Counted from the stretch's first letter, positions 1 through 10,832 are shown. The stretch: DNA of 64,000 nt from Cladorhizidae sp. MBARI D1340-BT2 (GCA_028752905.1 JAQNBH010000010.1:18021922-18085921), one strand, 5' to 3'. Notes: a model not told the origin generated them from the sequence alone. Made by a program: numbers and translations.

Positions 1-526
1 GTCCTTCAAAGTGGACTAGAAGTGGAGTATGACACAAGGCTGAAATCAACTCCAGTGGAGGCATTTGTTAACCAATCTTTTACCACGAATAAAAACTCGT
101 TCAATTAAGAACACACAAGAGAAGGCATGTTCGAAAGTACAAGCTGCACTATTTCATTTCAGCCCAACTTTATTCCCTCCACGCGTAAAAGAACTAAACA
201 TCGATAGGCTTGTTCCAATCCACAGTGGTGCTCATTTTTCCCTTCATGTTTTCCTCCAAGTTCTATATATTATCACCAAGTGGTGGCAGAGGGTAGTCGA
301 AGCAGCATGGGTCGATTTTTTTTATACGATATATCCAATTTTTTCCTCCAAGTTCAATGGCAAACAAAATCTTGGCACATGCTGTTGTTTTTCCCTGATC
401 AAATTGTTCAGCCAAGTGCAAATGCCAAATGTCTGACTGAATTCATGGTTCTACGCTTGCCGAGTAGAATTACTATTGCACAAAGTAAGAGGTGAAAAAG
501 AAGAAGAAAAAAAAAGAGAGGCCAGC

Positions 527-531
527 AAAAA
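527..531 (-). terminator. Pol III T5 terminator (representative)
   Basis: Five T residues on the RNA-like strand directly follow the 5S 3' end, as expected for RNA polymerase III termination. The same T5 is present at the five bases left of all 43 genes. A longer T/C-rich run about 15-20 bases further on could act as a fallback. Confidence 0.9.
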
Positions 532-649
532 GCCTACAACACCTGCTGTTCCCAGGCGGTCACCCATCCAAGTACTGGGCAGGCCCAACGCTGCTTAACT
601 TCGGTGATCGGACGAGAACCGGTGTTCTCAACGTGGTATGGTCGTAGGC
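532..649 (-). rRNA. 5S ribosomal RNA, unit 1
   Basis: 5S rRNA is the small RNA of the large ribosomal subunit (central protuberance) and is made by RNA polymerase III. The 118-nt sequence starts GCCTACGACCATACCACGTT and ends TTGTAGGC. Its ends form helix I with eight Watson-Crick pairs and one G-U. Box A (AAGTTAAGCAGC, RNA 49-60), an intermediate element (about RNA 67-72) and box C (RNA 80-97) are intact, as is the conserved AGTACTTGGATGGG stretch. The 3' end meets T5 at 527-531. This copy is the consensus shared by 32 of 43 genes. The exact transcript ends are inferred; one or two terminal U residues may be added. The upstream (right) spacer is 1,256 bp of the plain type: no 83-bp insert, no satellite. 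The 531 bp to the left is a truncated plain spacer. Confidence 0.98.
553..601 (-). promoter_or_regulatory. Internal control region of 5S gene (representative)
   Basis: Within unit 1, box A is at 590-601 (RNA 49-60), the intermediate element at about 578-583 (RNA 67-72) and box C at 553-570 (RNA 80-97). Known biology: TFIIIA binds these elements and recruits TFIIIC and TFIIIB. The element limits come from family knowledge; the sequence match is seen. Units 7, 13 and 18 carry substitutions inside box C. Confidence 0.85.
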
Positions 650-672
650 ATCCAGACACCACATTTCATCAC

Positions 673-680
673 TTATAAAA
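673..680 (-). promoter_or_regulatory. Upstream TATA-like element of 5S gene (representative)
   Basis: The minus strand reads TTTTATAA at positions -31 to -24 from the 5S start. It is present at the same distance in every intact unit; in unit 25 one T is missing, giving TTTTATAG one base closer. TATA-like elements near -25 to -30 are known to influence Pol III 5S transcription in several eukaryotes. That it works here is inference from position and conservation. Confidence 0.6.
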
Positions 681-693
681 TGCATTTTCTCTT

Positions 694-830
694 CAAGCTA
701 TGTTTTCTCACCGCTGCGTTAAAACTCTTCTAGAAGAGACAGATTTCCGGCTTGTTCCAATTCAACAGCGGTTACTAATGTTTTGTGCACTCTATTTTTT
801 TCATCTTCTTTTCCCCAAGTTCTTATGTCA
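694..830. repeat. Spacer duplicate block B (gene-proximal)
   Basis: This stretch of the unit 1 spacer resembles the block at 1514-1640. Both contain, in order, CAAGCT, a GCGT(T)AAAA stretch, GGCTTGTTCCAAT followed by CAGYGGT, and CCAAGTTCT. It contains the insertion site of the 83-bp element found in other units. No transcript or protein is predicted. The similarity is judged by eye, and the equivalent pair exists in every full spacer. Confidence 0.6.
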
Positions 831-1513
831 TTCGCAAGGTCCTAGTATCAATTGAGAGTCAGCCAATTTCTCCTGGACCGTAGATCAGCTTTCGTTAGGA
901 CTACTAACTTGTACCTGGAAGTTCACTTCGCAGTGACGGTCAAAACATGACGATCCTTACCCCTTCTAGACCAGACATATTTCTATTTGCATTGGAAACA
1001 AAAATGAGCAAAAAGTCCACGAAATATAAACCCTATAGTAACCATTCACACTAAGGATACTATCACTGATCAAAACCAGCCCTCGTTGTTTTTAGAGACA
1101 CAATCTTCAGGCACCCCCTGCAAACATGATGATGCTGTACCCAATTTTCACTATATAGAACTCCATCAGATGACACATCAGCTTGGTATTAGTCGAAGCA
1201 GAGAGTACATTCAATACTTGAACTTGTGATATACATAACATCATAAGTTTGGCTTTGTCACAGATCTTAAATGACTGTGAAGCTCCAACTCTTCCTTTTT
1301 CTTTTCCATTTCTAACAATTTTAAATCATTTTTTTTTTATAGCTATCAAAGCTGATCTCACTTTCAGATATCCTGTCCTTCAAAGTGGACTAGAAGTGGA
1401 GTATGACACAAGGCTGAAATCAACTCCAGTGGAGGCATTTGTTAACCAATCTTTTACCACGAATAAAAACTCGTTCAATTAAGAACACACAAGAGAAGGC
1501 ATGTTCGAAAGTA

Positions 1514-1640
1514 CAAGCTGCACTATTTCATTTCAGCCCAACTTTATTCCCTCCACGCGTAAAAGAACTAAACATCGATAGGCTTGTTCCAATCCACAGT
1601 GGTGCTCATTTTTCCCTTCATGTTTTCCTCCAAGTTCTAT
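1514..1640. repeat. Spacer duplicate block A (gene-distal)
   Basis: This is the partner of block B at 694-830, sharing the same landmarks in the same order and orientation. It ends at CCAAGTTCTAT, beside the site where the 79-bp satellite replaces about 20 bp in other units. A second shared landmark, TAGTCGAAGCAG, follows each block (1190-1201 after B, 1668-1679 after A), which supports an old duplication of a larger segment. Confidence 0.6.
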
Positions 1641-1867
1641 ATATTATCACCAAGTGGTGGCAGAGGGTAGTCGAAGCAGCATGGGTCGATTTTTTTAATA
1701 CGATATATCCAATTTTTTCCTCCAAGTTCAATGGCAAACAAAATCTTGGCACATGCTGTTGTTTTTCCCTGATTAAATTGTTCAGCCAAGTGCAAATGCC
1801 AAATGTCTGACTGAATTCATGGTTCTACGCTTGCCGAGTAGAATTACTAATGCACAAAGTAAGAGGT

Positions 1868-1895
1868 GAAAAAGAAGAAGAAAAAAAGAGAGAGG
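1868..1895. other. Polypurine/polypyrimidine tract 3' of 5S gene (representative)
   Basis: An uninterrupted run of G and A on the plus strand lies about 10 bp beyond the 3' end of the 5S gene of unit 2. Its length and composition differ between units. It is shortened in units 13, 18, 26 and 29, has a T in unit 22, and has a GGAGAGG variant in units 35, 37, 39, 40 and 42. On the RNA-like strand it is T/C-rich and could back up termination. Confidence 0.7.
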
Positions 1896-1905
1896 CCAGC
1901 AAAAA

Positions 1906-2023
1906 GCCTACAACACCTGCTGTTCCCAGGCGGTCACCCATCCAAGTACTGGGCAGGCCCAACGCTGCTTAACTTCGGTGATCGGACGAGAACCGGTGTT
2001 CTCAACGTGGTATGGTCGTAGGC
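1906..2023 (-). rRNA. 5S ribosomal RNA, unit 2
   Basis: Consensus 5S sequence with intact internal promoter, T5 terminator at 1901-1905 and TATA-like element at 2047-2054. The upstream spacer (1,260 bp) is plain. Within it, the block B landmark reads GTTACAATTC instead of GTTCCAATTC. Confidence 0.98.
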
Positions 2024-3283
2024 ATCCAGACACCACATTTCATCACTTATAAAATGCATTTTCTCTTCAAGCTATGTTTTCTCACCGCTGCGTTAAAACT
2101 CTTCTAGAAGAGACAGATTTCCGGCTTGTTACAATTCAACAGAGTTTACTAATGTTTTGTGCACTCTATTTTTTTCATCTTCTTTTCCCCAAGTTCTTAT
2201 GTCATTCGCAAGGTCCTAGTATCAATTGAGAGTCAGCCAATTTCTCCTGGACCGTAGATCAGCTTTTGTTAGGACTACTAACTTGTACCTGGAAGTTCAC
2301 TTCGCAGTGACGGTCAAAACGTGACGATCCTTACCCCTTCTAGACCAGACATATTTCTATTTGCATTGGAAACAAAAATGAGCAAAAAGGCCACGAAATA
2401 TAAACCCTATAGTAACCATTCACACTAAGGATACTATCACTGATCAAAACCAGCCCTCGTTGTTTTTAGAGACACAATCTTCAGGCACCCCCTGCAAACA
2501 TGATGATGCTGTACCCAATTTTCACTATATAGAACTCCATCAGATGACACATCAGCTTGGTATTAGTCGAAGCAGAGAGTACATTCAATACTTGAACTTG
2601 TGATATACATAACATCATAAGTTTGGCTTTGTCACAGATCTTAAAAGACTCTGTGAAGCTCCAACTCTTCCTTTTTCTTTTCCATTTCTAACAATTTTAA
2701 ATCATATTTTTTTTTATAGCTATCAAAGCTGACCTCACTTTCAGATATCCTGTCCTTCAAAGTGGACTAGAAGTGGAGTATGACACAAGGCTGAAATCAA
2801 CTCCAGTGGAGGCATTTGTTAACCAATCTTTTACCACGAATAAAAACTCGTTCAATTAAGAACACACAAGAGAAGGCATGTTCGAAAGTACAAGCTGCAC
2901 TATTTCATTTCAGCCCAACTTTATTCCCTCCACGCGTAAAAGAACTAAACATCGATAGGCTTGTTCCAATCCACAGTGGTGCTCATTTTTCCCTTCATGT
3001 TTTCCTCCAAGTTCTATATATTATCACCAAGTGGTGGCAGAGGGTAGTCGAAGCAGCATGGGTCGATTTTTTAAATACGATATATCCAATTTTTTCCTCC
3101 AAGTTCAATGGCAAACAAAATCTTGGCACATGCTGTTGTTTTTCCCTGATCAAATTGTTCAGCCAAGTGCAAATGCCAAATGTCTGACTGAATTCATGGT
3201 TCTACGCTTGCCGAGTAGAATTACTATTGCACAAAGTAAGAGGTGAAAAAGAAGAAGAAAAAAAAGAGAGAGGCCAGCAAAAA

Positions 3284-3401
3284 GCCTACAACACCTGCTG
3301 TTCCCAGGCGGTCACCCATCCAAGTACTGGGCAGGCCCAACGCTGCTTAACTTCGGTGATCGGACGAGAACCGGTGTTCTCAACGTGGTATGGTCGTAGG
3401 C
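3284..3401 (-). rRNA. 5S ribosomal RNA, unit 3
   Basis: Consensus 5S sequence. The upstream spacer (1,319 bp) is the insert haplotype: GACAGCAC instead of GACACCAC next to the gene, the 83-bp insert at 3483-3565, GAGGGTCAGCC, ACTGCTAAC, and a 16-bp deletion after CTAGACCAGA. This is the first gene of the 7,431-bp five-unit block. Confidence 0.98.
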
Positions 3402-3482
3402 ATCCAGACAGCACATTTCATCACTTATAAAATGCATTTTCTCTTCAAGCTATGTTTTCTTACCGCTGCGTTAAAACTCTTC

Positions 3483-3565
3483 AATATGACATCTGTTTCA
3501 TAATATGACACTATTCTTAACATCTGTTTCATAATGTGACAAGTCTTAACATCTGTTTCATAATA
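3483..3565. repeat. 83-bp spacer insert, unit 3
   Basis: Relative to plain spacers (CTCTTC joined to TAGAAGAG), 83 bp are present here. They contain three direct copies of ACATCTGTTTCATAAT starting at 3489, 3520 and 3549 (steps of 31 and 29 bp). No terminal inverted repeat is evident. The insert lies about 80-165 bp upstream of the 5S start. I do not recognise its family. Confidence 0.9.
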
Positions 3566-4720
3566 TAGAAGAGACAGATTTCCGGCTTGTTCCAATTCAA
3601 CAGCGGTTACTAATGTTTTGTGCACTCTATTTTTTCATCTTCTTTCCCCCAAGTTCTTATGTCATTCGCAAGGTCCTAGTATCAATTGAGGGTCAGCCAA
3701 TTTCTCCTGGACCGTAGATCAGCTTTCGTTAGGACTGCTAACTTCTACCTGGAAGTTCACTTCGCAGTGACGGTCAAAACGTGACGATCCTTACCCCTTC
3801 TAGACCAGATTGGAAACAAAAATGAGCAAAAAGTCCACGAAATATCAACCCTATAGTAACCATTCACACTAAGGATACTATCACTGATCAAAACCAGCCC
3901 TCGTTGTTTTTAGAGACACAATCTTCAGGCATCCCCTGCAAACATGATGATGCTGTACCCAATTTTCACTATATAGAACTCCATCAGATGACACATCAGC
4001 TTGGTATTAGTCGAAGCAGAGAGTACATTCAATACTTGAACTTGTGATATACATAACATCATAAGTTTGGCTTTGTCACAGATCTTAAAAGACTGTGAAG
4101 CTCCAACTCTTCCTTTTTCTTTTCCATTTCTAACAATTTTAAATCATTTTTTTTTATAGCTATCAAAGCTGACCTCACTTTCAGATATCCTGTCCTTCAA
4201 AGTGGACTAGAAGTGGAGTATGACACAAGGCTGAAATCAACTCCAGTGGAGGCATTTGTTAACCAATCTTTTACCACGAATAAAAACTCGTTCAATTAAG
4301 AACACACAAGAGAAGGCATGTTCGAAAGTACAAGCTGCACTATTTCATTTCAGCCCAACTTTATTCCCTCCACGCGTAAAAGAACTAAACATCGATAGGC
4401 TTGTTCCAATCCACAGTGGTGCTCATTTTTCCCTTCATGTTTTCCTCCAAGTTCTATATATTATCACCAAGTGGTGGCAGAAGGTAGTCGAAGCAGCATG
4501 GGTCGATTTTTTAAATACGATATATCCAATTTTTTCCTCCAAGTTCAATGGCAAACAAAATCTTGGCAGCTGTTGTTTTTCCCTGATCAAACTGTTCAGC
4601 CAAGTGCAAATGCCAAATGTCTGACTGAATTCATGGTTCTACGCTTGCCGAGTAGAATTACTATTGCACAAAGTAAGAGGTGAAAAAGAAGAAGGAAAAA
4701 AAGAGAGAGGCCAGCAAAAA

Positions 4721-4838
4721 GCCTACAACACCTGCTGTTCCCAGGCGGTCACCCATCCAAGTACTGGGCAGGCCCAACGCTGCTTAACTTCGGTGATCGG
4801 ACGAGAACCGGTGTTCTCAACGTGGTATGGTCGTAGGC
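4721..4838 (-). rRNA. 5S ribosomal RNA, unit 4
   Basis: Consensus 5S sequence. A private 3-bp loss (GGCACATGCTG to GGCAGCTG, near 4568) on its 3' side is shared only with unit 9. The upstream spacer (1,495 bp) lacks the 83-bp insert and ends in a three-copy satellite block. Confidence 0.98.
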
Positions 4839-5827
4839 ATCCAGACACCACATTTCATCACTTATAAAATGCATTTTCTCTTCAAGCTATGTTTTCTCAC
4901 CGCTGCGTTAAAACTCTTCTAGAAGAGACAGATTTCCGGCTTGTTCCAATTCAACAGCGGTTACTAATGTTTTGTGCACTCTATTTTTTTCATCTTCTTT
5001 TCCCCAAGTTCTTATGTCATTCGCAAGGTCCTAGTATCAATTGAGAGTCAGCCAATTTCTCCTGGACCGTAGATCAGCTTTCGTTAGGACTACTAACTTG
5101 TACCTGGAAGTTCACTTCGCAGTGACGGTCAAAACGTGACGATCCTTACCCCTTCTAGACCAGACATATTTCTATTTGCATTGGAAACAAAAATGAGCAA
5201 AAAGTCCACGAAATATAAACCCTATAGTAACCATTCACACTAAGGATACTATCACTGATCAAAACCAGCCCTCGTTGTTTTTAGAGACACAATCTTCAGG
5301 CACCCCCTGCAAACATGATGATGCTGTACCCAATTTTCACTATATAGAACTCCATCAGATGACACATCAGCTTGGTATTAGTCGAAGCAGAGAGTACATT
5401 CAATACTTGAACTTGTGATATACATAACATCATAAGTTTGGCTTTGTCACAGATCTTAAAAGACTGTGAAGCTCCAACTCTTCCTTTTTCTTTTCCATTT
5501 CTAACAATTTTAAATCATTTTTTTTTATAGCTATCAAAGCTGACCTCACTTTCAGATATCCTGTCCTTCAAAGTGGACTAGAAGTGGAGTATGACACAAG
5601 GCTGAAATCAACTCCAGTGGAGGCATTTGTTAACCAATCTTTTACCACGAATAAAAACTCGTTCAATTAAGAACACACAAGAGAAGGTATGTTCGAAAGT
5701 ACAAGCTGCACTATTTCATTTCAGCCCAACTTTATTCCCTCCACGCGTAAAAGAACTAAACATCGATAGGCTTGTTCCAATCCACAGTGGTGCTCATTTT
5801 TCCCTTCATGTTTTCCTCCAAGTTCTA

Positions 5828-6084
5828 TACTTTCCTTTTATTAGCTCAGTCTGAGTTTATTAGTTTAAGGGTATAACGGCCTTTTTAAGGATTGATTAGT
5901 TTTGATTACTTTCCTTTTATTAGCTCAGTCTGAGTTTATTAGTTTAAGGGTATAACGGCCTTTTTAAGGATTGATTAGTTTTGATTACTTTCCTTTTATT
6001 AGCTCAGTCTGAGTTTATTAGTTTAAGGGTATAACGGCCTTTTTAAGGATTGATTAGTTTTGATTACTTTCCTTTTATTAGCTC
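5828..6084. repeat. 79-bp satellite block, 3 full copies plus 20 bp (before unit 5)
   Basis: Copies beginning TACTTTCCTTTTATTAGCTC start at 5828, 5907 and 5986, with a 20-bp partial copy from 6065. Compared with plain spacers, the block replaces the TATTATCACCAAGTGGTGG stretch between block A and the GTAGTCGAAGCAG landmark. It lies about 250 bp beyond the 3' end of the 5S gene. It is AT-rich, has no credible coding content, and is of unknown origin. Confidence 0.95.
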
Positions 6085-6333
6085 CCGCAGAAGGTAGTCG
6101 AAGCAGCATGGGTCGATTTTTTAAATACGATATATTCAATTTTTCCCTCCAAGTTCAATGGCAAACAAAATCTTGGCACATGCTGTTGTTTTTCCCTGAT
6201 CAAACTGTTCAGCCAAGTGCAAATGCCAAATGTCTGACTGAATTCATGGTTCTACGCTTACCGAGTAGAATTACTATTGCACAAAGTAAGAGGTGAAAAA
6301 GAAGAAGGAAAAAAAGAGAGAGGCCAGCAAAAA

Positions 6334-6451
6334 GCCTACAACACCTGCTGTTCCCAGGCGGTCACCCATCCAAGTACTGGGCAGGCCCAACGCTGCTTAA
6401 CTTCGGTGATCGGACGAGAACCGGTGTTCTCAACGTGGTATGGTCGTAGGC
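6334..6451 (-). rRNA. 5S ribosomal RNA, unit 5
   Basis: Consensus 5S sequence. The upstream spacer (1,496 bp) carries the diagnostic GGAAACTATCAC and GTAGTTTCCAGAG variants shared only with units 10 and 22, and a three-copy satellite block at its far end. Confidence 0.98.
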
Positions 6452-7441
6452 ATCCAGACACCACATTTCATCACTTATAAAATGCATTTTCTCTTCAAGC
6501 TATGTTTTCTCACCGCTGCGTTAAAACTCTTCTAGAAGAGACAGATTTCCGGTTTGTTCCAATTCAACAGCGGCTACTAATGTTTTGTGCACTCTATTTT
6601 TTTCATCTTCTTTTCCCCAAGTTCTTATGTCATTCGCAAGGTCCTAGTATCAATTGAGAGTCAGCCAATTTCTCCTGGACCGTAGATCAGCTTTCGTTAG
6701 GACTACTAACTTCTACCTGGAAGTTCACTTCGCAGTGACGGTCAAAACGTGACGATCCTTACCCCTTCTAGACCAGACATATTTCTATTTGCATTGGAAA
6801 CAAAAATGAGCAAAAAGTCCACGAAATATCAACCCTATAGTAACCATTCACACTAAGGAAACTATCACTGATCAAAACCAGCCCTCGTAGTTTCCAGAGA
6901 CACAATCTTCAGGCATCCCCTGCAAACATGATGATGCTGTACCCAATTTTCACTATATAGAACTCCATCAGATGACACATCAGCTTGGTATTAGTCGAAG
7001 CAGAGAGTACATTCAATACTTGAACTTGTGATATACATAACATCATAAGTTTGGCTTTGTCACAGATCTTAAATGACTGTGAAGCTCCAACTCTTCCTTT
7101 TTCTTTTCCATTTCTAACAATTTTAAATCTTTTTTTTTTTATAGCTATCAAAGCTGACCTCACTTTCAGATATCCTGTCCTTCAAAGTGGACTAGAAGTG
7201 GAGTATGACACAAGGCTGAAATCAACTCCAGTGGAGGCATTTGTTAACCAATCTTTTACCACGAATAAAAACTCGTTCAATTAAGAACACACAAGAGAAG
7301 GCATGTTCGAAAGTACAAGCTGCACTATTTCATTTCAGCCCAACTTTATTCCCTCCACGCGTAAAAGAACTAAACATCGATAGGCTTGTTCCAATCCACA
7401 GTGGTGCTCATTTTTCCCTTCATGTTTTCCTCCAAGTTCCA

Positions 7442-7698
7442 TACTTTCCTTTTATTAGCTCAGTCTGAGTTTATTAGTTTAAGGGTATAACGGCCTTTTT
7501 AAGGATTGATTAGTTTTGATTACTTTCCTTTTATTAGCTCAGTCTGAGTTTATTAGTTTAAGGGTATAACAGCCTTTTTAAGGATTGATTAGTTTTGATT
7601 ACTTTCCTTTTATTAGCTCAGTCTGAGTTTATTAGTTTAAGGGTATAACGGCCTTTTTAAGGATTGATTAGTTTTGATTACTTTCCTTTTATTAGCTC
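7442..7698. repeat. 79-bp satellite block, 3 copies (before unit 6)
   Basis: Three full 79-bp copies plus a 20-bp partial. The second copy has ATAACAGCC instead of ATAACGGCC, and the left flank reads TTCCATAC instead of TTCTATAC. Both variants are shared with the blocks before units 11 and 23, marking one lineage. Confidence 0.95.
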
Positions 7699-7947
7699 CC
7701 GCAGAAGGTAGTCGAAGCAGCATGGGTCGATTTTTTAAATACGATATATCCAATTTTTCCCTCCAAGTTCAATGGCAAACAAAATCTTGGCACATGCTGT
7801 TGTTTTTCCCTGATCAAACTGTTCAGCCAAGTGCAAATGCCAAATGTCTGACTGAATTCATGGTTCTACGCTTACCGAGTAGAATTACTATTGCACAAAG
7901 TAAGAGGTGAAAAAGAAGAAGGAAAAAAAGAGAGAGGCCAGCAAAAA

Positions 7948-8065
7948 GCCTACAACACCTGCTGTTCCCAGGCGGTCACCCATCCAAGTACTGGGCAGGC
8001 CCAACGCTGCTTAACTTCGGTGATCGGACGAGAACCGGTGTTCTCAACGTGGTATGGTCGTAGGC
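7948..8065 (-). rRNA. 5S ribosomal RNA, unit 6
   Basis: Consensus 5S sequence. The upstream spacer (1,279 bp) carries the paired 11-bp duplications at 8236-8292 and no satellite at its far end. Confidence 0.98.
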
Positions 8066-8235
8066 ATCCAGACACCACATTTCATCACTTATAAAATGCA
8101 TTTTCTCTTCAAGCTATGTTTTCTCACCGCTGCGTTAAAACTCTTCTAGAAGAGACAGATTTCCGGCTTGTTCCAATTCAACAGCGGCTACTAATGTTTT
8201 GTGCACTCTATTTTTTTCATCTTCTTTTCCCCAAG

Positions 8236-8292
8236 TTCTTATGTCATTCTTATGTCATTCGCAAGGTCCTAGTATCAATTGAGTATCAATTG
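8236..8292. repeat. Paired 11-bp tandem duplications, unit 6
   Basis: TTCTTATGTCA is present twice in tandem (8236-8257), and AGTATCAATTG twice in tandem (8271-8292). Other spacers have one copy of each. The two always occur together, in units 6, 11, 15 and 23 only. Confidence 0.95.
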
Positions 8293-9344
8293 AGAGTCAG
8301 CCAATTTCTCCTGGACCGTAGATCAGCTTTCGTTAGGACTACTAACTTCTACCTGGAAGTTCACTTCGCAGTGACGGTCAAAACGTGACGATCCTTACCC
8401 CTTCTAGACCAGACATATTTCTATTTGCATTGGAAACAAAAATGAGCAAAAAGTCCACGAAATATCAACCCTATAGTAACCATTCACACTAAGGATACTA
8501 TCACTGATCAAAACCAGCCCTCGTTGTTTTTAGAGACACAATCTTCAGTCATCCCCTGCAAACATGATGATGCTGTACCCAATTTTCACTATATAGAACT
8601 CCATCAGATGACACATCAGCTTGGTATTAGTCGAAGCAGAGAGTACATTCAATACTTGAACTTGTGATATACATAACATCATAAGTTTGGCTTTGTCACA
8701 GATCTTAAATGACTGTGAAGCTCCAACTCTTCCTTTTTCTTTTCCATTTCTAACAATTTTAAATCATTTTTTTTTTATAGCTATCAAAGCTGACCTCACT
8801 TTCAGATATCCTGTCCTTCAAAGTGGACTAGAAGTGGAGTATGACACAAGGCTGAAATCAACTCCAGTGGAGGCATTTGTTAACCAATCTTTTACCACGA
8901 ATAAAAACTCGTTCAATTAAGAACACACAAGAGAAGGCATGTTCGAAAGTACAAGCTGCACTATTTCATTTCAGCCCAACTTTATTCCCTCCACGCGTAA
9001 AAGAACTAAACATCGATAGGCTTGTTCCAATCCACAGTGGTGCTCATTTTTCCCTTCATGTTTTCCTCCAAGTTCTATATATTATCACCAAGTGGTGGCA
9101 GAGGGTAGTCGAAGCAGCATGGGTCGATTTTTTTAATACGATATATCCAATTTTTTCCTCCAAGTTCAATGGCAAACAAAATCTTGGCACATGCTGTTGT
9201 TTTTCCCTGATCAAATTGTTCAGCCAAGTGCAAATGCCAAATGTCTGACTGAATTCATGGTTCTACGCTTGCCGAGTAGAATTACTATTGCACAAAGTAA
9301 GAGGTGAAAAAGAAGAAGAAAAAAAAGAGAGAGGCCAGCAAAAA

Positions 9345-9462
9345 GCCTACAACACCTGCTGTTCCCTGGCGGTCACCCATCCAAGTACTGGGCAGGCCCA
9401 ACGCTGCTTAACTTCGGTGATCGGACGAGAACCGGTGTTCTCAACGTGGTATGGTCGTAGGC
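9345..9462 (-). rRNA. 5S ribosomal RNA, unit 7 (U96A)
   Basis: One substitution from consensus: RNA position 96 U to A (plus strand 9367), in box C and in the conserved CCGCCUGGG stretch. Helix I, box A and the terminator are intact. The upstream spacer (1,252 bp) has CTTATAGACC and a 9-bp deletion giving CCAGAATTTGC. The gene may be impaired in TFIIIA binding; this is inference. Confidence 0.95.
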
Positions 9463-10714
9463 ATCCAGACATCACATTTCATCACTTATAAAATGCATTT
9501 TCTCTTCAAGCTATGTTTTCTCACCGCTGCGTTAAAACTCTTCTAGAAGAGACAGATTTCCGGCTTGTTCCAATTCAACAGCGGTTACTAATGTTTTGTG
9601 CACTCTATTTTTTTCATCTTCTTTTCCCCAAGTTCTTATGTCATTCGCAAGGTCCTAGTATCAATTGAGAGTCAGCCAATTTCTCCTGGACCGTAGATCA
9701 GCTTTCGTTAGGACTACTAACTTGTACCTGGAAGTTCACTTCGCAGTGACGGTCAAAACGTGACGATCCTTACCCCTTATAGACCAGAATTTGCATTGGA
9801 AACAAAAATGAGCAAAAAGTCCACGAAATATCAACCCTATAGTAACCATTCACACTAAGGATACTATCACTGATCAAAACCAGCCCTCGTTGTTTTTAGA
9901 GACACAATCTTCAGGCATCCCCTGCAAACATGATGATGCTGTACCCAATTTTCACTATATAGAACTCCATCAGATGACACATCAGCTTGGTATTAGTCGA
10001 AGCAGAGAGTACATTCAATACTTGAACTTGTGATATACATAATATCATAAGTTTGGCTTTGTCACAGATCTTAAAAGACTCTGTGAAGCTCCAACTCTTC
10101 CTTTTTCTTTTCCATTTCTAACAATTTTAAATCATTTTTTTTAATAGCTATCAAAGCTGACCTCACTTTCAGATATCCTGTCCTTCAAAGTGGACTAGAA
10201 GTGGAGTATGACACAAGGCTGAAATCAACTCCAGTGGAGGCATTTGTTAACCAATCTTTTACCACGAATAAAAACTCGTTCAATTAAGAACACACAAGAG
10301 AAGGCATGTTCGAAAGTACAAGCTGCACGATTTCATTTCAGCCCAACTTTATTCCCTCCATGCGTAAAAGAACTAAACATCGATAGGCTTGTTCCAATCC
10401 ACAGTGGTGCTCATTTTTCCCTTCATGTTTTCCTCCAAGTTCTATATAATATTATCACCAAGTGGTGGCAGAAGGTAGTCGAAGCAGCATGGGTCGATTT
10501 TTTAAATACGATATATCCAATTTTTTCCTCCAAGTTCAATGGCAAACAAAATCTTGGCACATGCTGTTGTTTTTCCCTGATCAAACTGTTCAGCCAAGTG
10601 CAAATGCCAAATGTCTGACTGAATTCATGGTTCTACGCTTGCCGAGTAGAATTACTATTGCACAAAGTAAGAGGTGAAAAAGAAGAAGAAAAAAAAGAGA
10701 GAGGCCAGCAAAAA

Positions 10715-10832
10715 GCCTACAACACCTGCTGTTCCCAGGCGGTCACCCATCCAAGTACTGGGCAGGCCCAACGCTGCTTAACTTCGGTGATCGGACGAGA
10801 ACCGGTGTTCTCAACGTGGTATGGTCGTAGGC
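10715..10832 (-). rRNA. 5S ribosomal RNA, unit 8
   Basis: Consensus 5S sequence, counterpart of unit 3 at +7,431 bp. The spacer on its 3' side belongs to another haplotype (TGCACGATTTC, TCCATGCGT, ATATAATATT), so the duplication junction lies close to this gene. The upstream spacer (1,319 bp) carries the 83-bp insert. Confidence 0.98.

Larger units (their letters stand above)
3284..10714. repeat. Five-unit higher-order repeat, copy 1 (units 3-7)
   Basis: Five consecutive units of 1,437, 1,613, 1,614, 1,397 and 1,370 bp (total 7,431 bp) recur next door as units 8-12, with the same order of spacer types: 83-bp insert, satellite x3, satellite x3, 11-bp duplications, 9-bp deletion. Matching features sit at an offset of exactly 7,431 bp with only scattered substitutions, implying a recent segmental duplication within the array. 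Confidence 0.9.

Noticed and set aside
65..436. Repeated plus-strand reading frames of 60-129 codons (and minus-strand frames of 61-84 codons) in nearly every unit
   Set aside because: They fall in 5S spacer, recur only because the unit recurs, change length with spacer indels and satellites, overlap in several frames and even run antisense through the 5S gene. No family is recognisable.
408..457. Possible box A/box B pair (CAGCCAAGTGCA and GGTTCTACGCT) 3' of each gene
   Set aside because: Each box has two or more mismatches to the consensus, stems do not pair as a tRNA, and no T-run terminator follows on that strand.
1120..1210. C/D-box snoRNA candidate around ATGATGATGCTG
   Set aside because: A C-box-like ATGATGA is present, but no properly spaced CTGA D box and no terminal stem were found on that strand; the minus strand gives only imperfect C boxes.
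650..1905. Spliced-leader RNA, U1/U2/U5/U6 snRNA or histone genes in the spacer, as seen in some animal 5S repeats
   Set aside because: I looked for the known 5' ends of these RNAs and for Sm-site and hairpin signals on both strands and found none.
3483..3565. 83-bp insert as a MITE or other DNA transposon
   Set aside because: No terminal inverted repeats or clear target-site duplication; internal direct repeats explain its structure better.
5840..5860. tRNA box A-like motif TTAGCTCAGTCTGAG in the 79-bp satellite
   Set aside because: It resembles a tRNA D-arm, but no matching box B or cloverleaf follows within the monomer, so a tRNA or tRNA-derived SINE is not supported.
5828..6084. CRISPR-like array of regular repeats
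   Set aside because: The 79-bp copies are direct head-to-tail repeats with no unique spacers between them, in a eukaryotic 5S array.
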